From contig CBDUBU010000215.1 in NCBI GenBank assembly GCA_965365465.1, positions 1-7,073 of the forward strand: DNA of 7,073 nt. The letters run 5' to 3'. The translations under genes were made by a program, and so were the position numbers. This stretch comes from CBDUBU01 sp965365465. Lineage in GTDB: Bacteria; Bacteroidota; Rhodothermia; Rhodothermales; DASSAV01. Shown here piece after piece: positions 1 through 5,561 of this stretch; the stretch's first letter is position 1; each line of letters starts with the position of its first letter. The notes beneath the pieces were generated by a model. That model searched no databases. It saw only the letters and a list, made by a program, of their open reading frames with translations, and had not been told where the DNA came from.

Positions 1-570
1 GAACTCGACCCCGACGTACCCGCCTCCCAGGATGAGCAGATGGTCGGGAACGCATTCCAGTTCCATGATGGTAGTCGAGTTCAACACCGGAACCTGATCG
101 AGACCCTCCACCTTCGGCACACTCGGACGCGCGCCCGTGTTGATAAAGATCTTTGGAGCGGTGAGCCGCCGGAGGCTGTTCCCATTCCGTTTTACTTCGA
201 GCACATGACTGTCGCAGAAGCGCGCTTCTCCGTCGTAGAATTCCAGCCCTCTGGTCCGGGAAATGGCATCCCGGATATTTTGAATGGACTCCTCGACAAT
301 GGCGCGTTTGCGATTCCGCACCGCCTCCATGTTTACGCGAACGCCTTCCGTCTGCACCCCGTAGTTGCCGGCCCGCCGAGCGAGGTAGGCAATGCGGGCG
401 CTGGCGATCATCGTCTTGGTGGGCGTACATCCGTCGTTCACACACGTGCCCCCGACGTGCTCGCGCTCGATCAGGGCCGTTTTCCATCCCGCTTTTGCCA
501 GCGCTACGGCCAGCGGATAGCCTGACTGTCCGGCCCCGATGATGATCGCGTCGTACGCGGTGTGCTCCAT
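1..570 (-). CDS. Mercuric-reductase-like FAD-dependent pyridine nucleotide-disulfide oxidoreductase (N-terminal 190 residues, runs off left edge)
   Basis: Reading the minus strand from the ATG at 568-570 gives 190 codons with no stop, ending exactly at base 1, so the C-terminal part lies outside the window. Seen: an N-terminal FAD-binding Rossmann motif (IIIGAGQSG, residues 9-17) with E35 at the end of strand 2 as the expected ribose ligand; the class I redox-active disulfide motif GGTCVNDGCTPTK (40-52; C43 and C48); the INTGARP segment (143-149), the usual ATG-like motif; and the NAD(P)H-binding motif GGGYVG (182-187) at the edge. Known of the family: these flavoenzymes pass electrons from NAD(P)H through FAD to the disulfide and then to a substrate (lipoamide, glutathione, Hg(II) and others). 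The TCVNxGCTPTK form is most like mercuric-reductase-like proteins. There is no N-terminal HMA metal-binding domain and no signal peptide, so it is probably cytoplasmic. Mercury as substrate is not shown, because the C-terminal cysteine pair that would decide it is not in the window. No clear Shine-Dalgarno site precedes the ATG. Confidence 0.93.
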   Translation of the reverse strand, partial: MEHTAYDAIIIGAGQSGYPLAVALAKAGWKTALIEREHVGGTCVNDGCTPTKTMIASARIAYLARRAGNYGVQTEGVRVNMEAVRNRKRAIVEESIQNIRDAISRTRGLEFYDGEARFCDSHVLEVKRNGNSLRRLTAPKIFINTGARPSVPKVEGLDQVPVLNSTTIMELECVPDHLLILGGGYVGVEF

Positions 571-576
571 GGCCGA

Positions 577-614
577 TAGGTTGCTCGTTCAGAATGCTGC
601 GAGTGCGCAACCTA
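577..614. repeat. 8-bp perfect inverted repeat over the flavoprotein leader
   Basis: TAGGTTGC (577-584) and GCAACCTA (607-614) are exact reverse complements separated by 22 bases. The outer arm coincides with the candidate -10 box and the inner arm lies 6 bases upstream of the flavoprotein start codon. It could be a bipartite regulator site or a leader hairpin that hides the ribosome landing region. Neither role is demonstrated, and an 8-bp match can arise by chance. Confidence 0.35.
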
Positions 615-637
615 CCTGCAAGCGCGCTCCTTTTCAA
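609..637 (-). promoter_or_regulatory. Candidate sigma70-like promoter for the flavoprotein gene
   Basis: On the minus strand, TTGAAA (632-637) and TAGGTT (609-614) are separated by exactly 17 bases. The -35 box matches 5 of 6 consensus positions but the -10 box only 3 of 6. Transcription would begin near 602, about 30 bases before the ATG at 570. The site lies just beyond the terminator at 661-692, which fits a separate transcription unit for the flavoprotein. The weak -10 box keeps confidence low. Confidence 0.25.
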
Positions 638-660
638 CCCTGATTGACATGGACCATACA

Positions 661-692
661 ATAAAAGAGGCAACCCTTCAAGGATTGCCTCT
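661..692 (-). terminator. Intrinsic terminator downstream of the small minus-strand gene
   Basis: AGAGGCAA (666-673) and TTGCCTCT (685-692) form a perfect 8-bp stem. Within the 11-base interior a further CCTT/AAGG pairing is possible. In minus-strand RNA the stem is followed directly by UUUUAUUGU, a typical U-rich tail. The plus strand has no T tract after the stem, so the terminator acts leftward. It ends transcription from the 771-1103 gene, whose stop codon is about 80 bases upstream, and separates it from the flavoprotein gene. Confidence 0.72.
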
Positions 693-770
693 ATGCTCTG
701 GCGCGCTGCCTCTTCATCAGGGAGCGCCGGAACGTATGTATCCTGCCTTATGAAAGGCGCGGTTGCAGGG

Positions 771-1103
771 TCAGAAACAGGCGGCTTCGGCAAGCCACTT
801 CGCCGGCAAGATCGGCCATTTCGCCAGCGTTACGTAAGGTTTCTTCAACTGTACGGGCGTGAACCAGGAGGCTTCCGGCGAGGGCACGGGATAGGCATCC
901 CACACGCCCTGTAGCCGGACCTTCATGCTCGCCACACATTGCGTATGCACCATGTGAACCTCGGTTTCTTCACGGAGCGCATTTCGTTCGCGCAACAGGT
1001 GAAGTTCGCGCCGGTTGACGATCTGTTGCCGGCACACCTCGCAGACGACAGCCGATTGCGTCTTTGCAGGTGCAGCCGAAGCGGAGAAGCTGGTCGTGCC
1101 CAT
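771..1103 (-). CDS. Small hypothetical protein with CxxC...HxxC putative zinc site (110 aa)
   Basis: I do not recognise a named family. The 110-residue product has C21-x2-C24 and, 28 residues later, H53-x2-C56, a ligand pattern like that of treble-clef, zinc-ribbon or LIM-type zinc sites. A charged, probably helical stretch (about 31-48, RRELHLLRERNALREE) lies between the pairs. The C-terminal half (60-110) is rich in Trp, Pro and aliphatic residues, including SWFTPVQLKKPYV. There is no signal peptide or membrane segment, so a cytoplasmic location is likely. Support for a real gene: about 70% of codons end in G or C; ATG is the first possible start after an in-frame TAA at 1137-1139; the metal-ligand pattern is hard to explain by chance; and an intrinsic terminator in the same direction lies downstream at 661-692. 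The gene stands alone in this orientation between non-coding stretches. No convincing Shine-Dalgarno is seen; AAGG lies about 30 bases upstream, too far to serve. Metal binding is inferred, and function is unknown. Confidence 0.68.
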   Translation of the reverse strand: MGTTSFSASAAPAKTQSAVVCEVCRQQIVNRRELHLLRERNALREETEVHMVHTQCVASMKVRLQGVWDAYPVPSPEASWFTPVQLKKPYVTLAKWPILPAKWLAEAACF

Positions 1104-1218
1104 TGTTGTGCCCGTATGCCTGGTGGACTGGTTGCCTTATTTTAGATAGCAATTCCGGAGTTGTCTAGCTATAGGGGAAATGCTTTTCCGCGTGTAGGGG
1201 AGAACCTTACTTTATTAA

Positions 1219-1232
1219 TGTATACGTTTACA
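1219..1232. promoter_or_regulatory. LacI-family/cre-like operator palindrome
   Basis: TGTATACGTTTACA is palindromic around a central CG, apart from one mismatched position in each half. LacI/GalR-family operators, including catabolite cre sites, typically have an AAACGTTT-like core around a central CpG, and the right half here (CGTTTACA) is a perfect half-site. It lies about 115-130 bases upstream of the start of the 771-1103 gene in AT-rich DNA, a usual place for promoter control. No LacI-type regulator is encoded in the window, so the binding protein is unknown and the assignment rests on pattern only. Confidence 0.38.
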
Positions 1233-1388
1233 CAGGGCTACAACTATTCCTATTGCGGCTGGAATACGGCTAAAAAATGTGAATTCAGTTCACCATCCAG
1301 TTTCTTTTTGTGTTCACTCCCTCACATAAGAAATGGTCTGGCTTTTTGAAATCATGAGCGGACAGAGGGAAGGCCGGTCTCACCGCGC

Positions 1389-1480
1389 AGATGCCTTCCC
1401 TTTGTTCAGTATGACACTTCGGGAGAGGATATAATTTGAAACGCAACCAACGTGTCATCCTGAGCGAACGCGAAGGATCT
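1389..1480. repeat. Degenerate inverted-repeat element of the dispersed TCATCCTGAGCGAA type
   Basis: Two 29-base arms (1389-1417 and 1452-1480) face each other across 34 bases. Aligned as reverse complements without gaps they agree at 21 of 29 positions. The right arm contains TCATCCTGAGCGAA followed by CGCGAAGGATCT, a sequence I recognise as a common short intergenic repeat in many bacterial genomes (usually with GCGAAGCGAAGGATCT). The left arm is a decayed, opposite-facing copy. The A+T-rich spacer carries TATAAT (1430-1435), but no gene follows it on the plus strand. The element is probably a small non-coding palindromic repeat, and its mobility is unknown. Confidence 0.55.
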
Positions 1481-1601
1481 ATGTCTGATGTTTTGCAGGG
1501 GGCTTGACAGGAGGAGCAGCGCCGCAAGTGAGTGCGCGCCAGATTGTTTTCAGGTTCCGGGAGACATTGCGGCGCCTGTAAGGCTAAAGCCGCCCCGTCA
1601 T

Positions 1602-3278
1602 CTATTGCATCTCTTCCGCCATTTTTACGGCGTTATAGACGTTGACAATGCCGCCTGTTGCGGAAAGCTGTCCGAAGTCGATCAGACTGCCCTCGGCGCC
1701 GGGCTGTTGAACCTTTGCCTCCGTGTAAGGCACGGCAGAGCGGAGCAGGATGTCGCGCACCTGCGAAGCCGTCAGTTCCGGGTAGTAGGCCATCAGGAGG
1801 GCAGCCGCGCCGGTGACGACAGGGGCCGCCATGCTGGTGCCATCCAGCCGGTCATATCGGTTTCCCGGCATGGTGGAATAAATGCTGACGCCGGGGGCAA
1901 ACAGGTCTACGTTGTTTTTGCCGTAATTGCTGAAATTGGCTGCCAGCGCATCGCCGCGCTCCCACGATGAAGCGCCTACCTCAATCCAGTTCTCCGCTTT
2001 TTCACCCCCGGTGAGGTAATAGCGCGTCGGGTAGCTGGCCGTGCTGTCGATGTTCTGCGCATCGTTCCCGGCGCCGTGAATCAGCAGCACGCCCTTTTCC
2101 TGTGCGTACCGCACGGCCTCGTCCACCAGTTCCTTTTCCGGAGAATACGCTTTGCCGAAACTCATGTTGATGAGTTGAGCGCCGTTGTCTGCTGCGTACC
2201 GGATGGCGTTGGCAACGTCTTTGTCCCGCTCGTCGCCATTGGGCACGGCGCGCAGCGCCATGATCCGGACGGCGGGCGCGATGCCGTCCATGCCGATCTG
2301 GTTGTTCCGCGCCGCCGCAATGATGCCCGCTACGTGGGTGCCGTGGAAGGCATCCGGGCCTTTCACGTCGGCATTGCCATAGCCCTGTTCCGTAAGGTCG
2401 CCGTAGTCGTCGCCTACGGTCGGGCGCGGGTCGAAGTCAAGGTTCAGGCCGTAGGCAAGCCGGTTGTCCACGTATTCTTTCTGCTCCTGAAGCGTTTTTT
2501 CATTCAAGCCCATGCCGGCCATTCCTATAAGGATGCGCTGCGCCTGCTGGATCTGCTGGTCGTCCGATTGAACGGCGGCAACCTGGTCCAGCGTGAAATC
2601 CGTCGTTCCGAGCACGCCTGCCATGATGTTGTTCGCCTGGCGAAACGCTTCATAGGCCCCCCCGATGCCGGCGGCGTACTGGCTCATTTCCTGGACCCGG
2701 GCCTCGTGCTCTGCCCGGAGTTTCTGGTAGTAGTCGTATTCAAGCCTTTCTTCCCGGGAGAGGGAAGCCGGATCTGCGTTCTCGTATTTTGCCCGCAGCC
2801 GCGCCACCTCCCGCGTCAGTTCCAGCGTATCGTACTTGACGTTCTCCCCGTCGGCTCCGCCGATGAAATTCCATCCGTGTATATCGTCTTTGTAACCATT
2901 GTTGTCGTCATCAACCCCATTGCCCGGTGTTTCATCCTCATTGATCCAGAGTTGCCCCTGCAAGTCCTCGTGGTTGATGTCCACCCCTCCGTCGATCACC
3001 GCGACAACAACCGTGCGCACTGGTTCTTTGCCTTTCAGGAGGGTCTGGTAAGCCTTTTCGGCGCTGATCCCGAAGAGCCGGTCGTCGGTGAGGTCGCGCT
3101 GATACCAGTCCTCCGGCGCCGCTTCTGCGAAACCGCTCGCCGTTTCCTCAGCCGGAGCCGAGACGCGCTCGGCGGGCGGACGCGAAGCATCGGGACCTGT
3201 GGCCGTAGAGCGGGTCGTCGAGCAGCCTGTAACGAGCAAAAAGAGCAGTACGAAGGCAAGAAGCCTGTCTGGTTTCAT
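1602..3278 (-). CDS. S8 family subtilisin-like serine protease, lipoprotein
   Basis: The 558-residue product begins with a lipoprotein signal: positive N-terminus, hydrophobic core and lipobox LVTGC with the acylated cysteine at residue 19, followed by a Ser/Thr/Pro/Ala-rich linker to about residue 55. The subtilase triad is complete: D96 (VAVIDGG), H312 (HGTHVAG) and S482 (GTSMAAP), with oxyanion-hole N405 (GAGND). An acidic segment DETPGNGVDDDNNGYKDD (116-133) looks like a calcium-binding loop. Between D96 and H312 lie about 215 residues, far more than in classic subtilisins; residues about 150-270 are mainly charged or helix-forming, an insertion typical of one Bacteroidota subtilase group. 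The protein ends soon after the catalytic domain, with no type IX secretion tail, so envelope anchoring through the lipid is the likely location. The open frame extends 19 codons to an ATG at 3335, but that form would bury the signal peptide, so the start at 3278 is preferred. Divergent from the GH97 gene; substrate unknown. Confidence 0.94.
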   Translation of the reverse strand: MKPDRLLAFVLLFLLVTGCSTTRSTATGPDASRPPAERVSAPAEETASGFAEAAPEDWYQRDLTDDRLFGISAEKAYQTLLKGKEPVRTVVVAVIDGGVDINHEDLQGQLWINEDETPGNGVDDDNNGYKDDIHGWNFIGGADGENVKYDTLELTREVARLRAKYENADPASLSREERLEYDYYQKLRAEHEARVQEMSQYAAGIGGAYEAFRQANNIMAGVLGTTDFTLDQVAAVQSDDQQIQQAQRILIGMAGMGLNEKTLQEQKEYVDNRLAYGLNLDFDPRPTVGDDYGDLTEQGYGNADVKGPDAFHGTHVAGIIAAARNNQIGMDGIAPAVRIMALRAVPNGDERDKDVANAIRYAADNGAQLINMSFGKAYSPEKELVDEAVRYAQEKGVLLIHGAGNDAQNIDSTASYPTRYYLTGGEKAENWIEVGASSWERGDALAANFSNYGKNNVDLFAPGVSIYSTMPGNRYDRLDGTSMAAPVVTGAAALLMAYYPELTASQVRDILLRSAVPYTEAKVQQPGAEGSLIDFGQLSATGGIVNVYNAVKMAEEMQ

Positions 3279-3537
3279 GGCAAGCGGAAAAAGATGAAGC
3301 AGGGAAGTGGGGGTGTTTGCCTGGGCATCAAACATCCTGAAGGAAAAGTCTCAACCAAGCGCTCCCGCTTGCAGTTCCCCGACGGGCCTGATCTATTCAA
3401 GGGAAGTTTATCAATGCGCAGACCTGGGGCAACTATTATTCAAGGATATCAAGGCAACAACGGCCTGGCTGCGCTTCCTGAGAGCGCGGTAATGCACAGG
3501 CGTTTCTTTTTTCAACGGTTCCACCTGCAAATCCGAC
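3279..3537. promoter_or_regulatory. Divergent intergenic region between S8 peptidase and GH97 genes
   Basis: This stretch of about 260 bases must hold the promoters of both genes. No convincing -10/-35 pair or Bacteroidota TTTG/TAnnTTTG promoter could be picked; TTGCAG (3370-3375) followed 17 bases later by TCTATT is a weak plus-strand candidate. The clearest structure is a perfect 6-bp hairpin with a 4-base loop, CAAGCG/CGCTTG (3356-3371), which lacks a U tract on either side and may be an operator or leader structure. Neither start codon has a good Shine-Dalgarno site. Confidence 0.4.
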
Positions 3538-5541
3538 ATGGTTATGCTTGAGTCAGCTTCCGGCTTCCGGCGTCTTTTTGCGCTGCTACTGCTGCTGGCG
3601 CTGCCCGCGCCCACGTTTGCGCAACGCGCGCGCGTTTTTGACCTCGCCTCCCCGGATGACAGTCTGGCGGTCAAGGTGGGGCTGGATACGCAGATCTGGT
3701 ATTCGGTTTCAAGAGACGGCAAGGAGATCGTTTCGCATTCGCCGGTGTCGATGACGCTCTCGGATGGACGGGTGCTCGGAGAGCAGCCACGCCTGAAAAA
3801 GCAGCAGACCCGAACGGTGCAGGAAACGATCCGGCCCGTGGCCTTCTTCAGGTCTGAGATCCCCAATCATTTCAACGAACTGCGCCTGGATCTGCGGGAT
3901 GGGTATGCCCTGGTCTTTCGCGCATACGACGACGGCGCGGCGTACCGGTTTGAAACGAGCCTGAAGGACCGGATTCGGGTCGCCTCAGAGGAGGCAACCT
4001 TTCAATTTGCGGCTGACCACGACCTGTTCGTGATTCCGGTAAGCAGCTTCAACAACAGTTATGAAGATCTCTACCGGCAGGAGAAGATTTCCGAACTGGC
4101 AAAAAGCGAGCGGTACGGTCTGTTGCCCCTGCTGGTCGTGGCCGGCAATGGCCTGCGTGTCGGCATTACGGAATCCGATTTGTATGACTATCCAGCGCTC
4201 TACCTGATCGGCGATCCGGCGCAGCCGAATACCCTTACGGGAGTATTCCCGCCGTATCCACTTGCCGAGGCCCCGGACGGGCACATGAACTTCACCAGCT
4301 ATGTCACGAAAACGGCAGATTACATAGCGGATACCGAGGGGACGCGCACCTTTCCGTGGCGGGTCATGATTGTAGCGGAGAGCGATGCCGCGCTGCTCGG
4401 CAGCGACCTCGTCTACCGCCTTGCTTCCCCGCCCGACCCTGCGATGGACTTTTCCTGGGTAACGCCGGGTAAGGTTGCCTGGGACTGGTGGCACGCGAAC
4501 CTGATTCGCGGCGTCGATTTCCAGAGCGGCATCAACAACGAAACGTACGAGTATTACATCGACTTCGCCGCCCGGAACGGCATCGAGTACATCAACCTGG
4601 ATGAGGGTTGGTCGGATCAGTACGATCTCACCAAGCTGAACCCGCAGATCGACGTCAAACACATCGTGGCCTACGGGAAAGAGAGGGGCGTCGATGTGAT
4701 TCTGTGGTGCGTGGCCCGTGTTCTGGAGGCGCAACTGATCCCGGCGCTGGACCAGTTTCAGCAATGGGGCGTCGCAGGAATCAAGGTTGACTTCATGCAG
4801 CGCGACGACCAGCCGATGGTGAACTTCTACGAACGGGTTGCCAGAGAGGCCGCCGAACGGCGCATTCACGTCAACTTCCACGGCGCCTACAAACCGACCG
4901 GGCTGAGCCGGGCCTACCCGAATGTGGTCAACCACGAGGCCGTGCGCGGGCTGGAGTATAACAAATTCGACTCGACGGGCACCACGCCTGCCTATGCGAC
5001 CACCCTTCCGTTTGTGCGGATGCTGGCCGGGTATATGGACTACACGCCCGGCGCCATGACCAACGCCCAGGCGCAGGACTGGCGCACCAACTTCCGGCGT
5101 CCGATGAGCCAGGGAACACGAAGCCAGCAGTTGGCGCTCTACGTCGTTCTGTTCGCTCCCCTGCAGATGCTTTCGGATGCGCCCTACCGCTACGAGGAAG
5201 AACCGGAAATTCTTGATTTTCTGAAGTCCGTGCCGACCACCTGGGACGAAACCGCGCCTCTGGACGGCGAGGTAGGGAAATACGCCGTTGTCGCCCGTCG
5301 CAAGGGCGACGTATGGTATGTGGGGGCCATCAATGGCGAGGAAGCGCGTAAGGTGGAGGTCCGGTTGCCATTTCTGGATTCCGGAACGCATCAGGCTGAA
5401 ATCTTCAGGGATGGCCCCAATGCAGCCCAACTCGGCGAGGATTACGTTCGGGAGCAGAAAGCGATCTCTTCGGAAGCGCCGTTGATGCTCGATCTGGCAC
5501 CCGGAGGCGGCAGCGTGATCGTCATTCGACCGGGCAGGTAG
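3538..5541 (+). CDS. Secreted glycoside hydrolase family 97 enzyme, retaining-type (predicted alpha-galactosidase-like)
   Basis: The 667-residue product begins with a signal peptide (hydrophobic core about 13-22, probable cleavage after A28 in TFA-Q) and has no lipobox, so it should be periplasmic or secreted. An N-terminal beta-sandwich (about 30-290) precedes a TIM-barrel (about 300-565) with GWSDQYDL, GIKVDFMQRDDQ and NHEAVRGLEYN, then a C-terminal beta domain (about 570-667). From family knowledge recalled, not searched: retaining BtGal97 uses an Asp nucleophile and a Glu acid/base 55 residues apart; here D418 and E473 are exactly 55 apart. In inverting SusB the base E508 lies 18 residues before the calcium ligand E526; here the ligand is E467 but the residue 18 before it is G449. 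E176 probably also binds calcium. This pattern predicts retention and alpha-galactosidase-like action rather than SusB-type glucosidase; other alpha-glycosides cannot be excluded. A second ATG at codon 3 is an equally possible start. It meets the GH13 gene tail to tail with a 20-base gap. Confidence 0.93.
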   Translation: MVMLESASGFRRLFALLLLLALPAPTFAQRARVFDLASPDDSLAVKVGLDTQIWYSVSRDGKEIVSHSPVSMTLSDGRVLGEQPRLKKQQTRTVQETIRPVAFFRSEIPNHFNELRLDLRDGYALVFRAYDDGAAYRFETSLKDRIRVASEEATFQFAADHDLFVIPVSSFNNSYEDLYRQEKISELAKSERYGLLPLLVVAGNGLRVGITESDLYDYPALYLIGDPAQPNTLTGVFPPYPLAEAPDGHMNFTSYVTKTADYIADTEGTRTFPWRVMIVAESDAALLGSDLVYRLASPPDPAMDFSWVTPGKVAWDWWHANLIRGVDFQSGINNETYEYYIDFAARNGIEYINLDEGWSDQYDLTKLNPQIDVKHIVAYGKERGVDVILWCVARVLEAQLIPALDQFQQWGVAGIKVDFMQRDDQPMVNFYERVAREAAERRIHVNFHGAYKPTGLSRAYPNVVNHEAVRGLEYNKFDSTGTTPAYATTLPFVRMLAGYMDYTPGAMTNAQAQDWRTNFRRPMSQGTRSQQLALYVVLFAPLQMLSDAPYRYEEEPEILDFLKSVPTTWDETAPLDGEVGKYAVVARRKGDVWYVGAINGEEARKVEVRLPFLDSGTHQAEIFRDGPNAAQLGEDYVREQKAISSEAPLMLDLAPGGGSVIVIRPGR

Positions 5542-5561
5542 CCGCGCCTGCGCCGTCTCTT

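Larger units (their letters stand above)
1104..1601. other. Non-coding 498-base stretch between the small gene and the S8 peptidase gene
   Basis: No believable gene lies here: the short open frames on both strands are low-complexity or run through the repeat at 1389-1480. The left half (about 1150-1330) is clearly more AT-rich than the flanking genes, as expected of a promoter region, and holds an operator-like palindrome (1219-1232) and a smaller inverted repeat GTGAA/TTCAC (1279-1293). The right half holds the degenerate inverted-repeat element. Immediately after the S8 stop codon, GCGGC (1569-1573) and GCCGC (1589-1593) with inner GCC/GGC could form a hairpin, but no U tract follows, so it is at best a weak terminator. 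Confidence 0.6.

Noticed and set aside
40..525. Plus-strand open frame of 161 codons near the left edge
   Set aside because: It is antisense to the flavoprotein reading frame, which has FAD, disulfide and NAD(P)H motifs in the correct order.
745..758. GCCTT/AAGGC hairpin just after the small gene
   Set aside because: The stem is only 5 bp and no U tract follows on either strand; the terminator at 661-692 is far better.
748..939. Other short frames overlapping the 771-1103 gene
   Set aside because: They lack the metal-ligand pattern and codon bias seen in the 110-residue frame.
1279..1293. CRP-like site GTGAA TTCAG TTCAC
   Set aside because: The spacing differs from the CRP consensus and the arms are only 5 bp, so chance is likely.
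1430..1435. Perfect TATAAT on the plus strand
   Set aside because: It lies in the AT-rich spacer of the repeat element, has no good -35 box, and no plus-strand gene follows for about 2 kb.
1285..1527. Minus-strand open frame of 80 codons in the intergenic region
   Set aside because: It reads through the dispersed inverted-repeat element; the product has no coherent domain and such repeats often create spurious frames.
2076..3551. Long plus-strand open frame of 491 codons opposite the S8 peptidase gene
   Set aside because: It lies antisense to a gene with a complete catalytic triad; its translation shows no domain and reflects GC-rich codon bias in the opposite strand.
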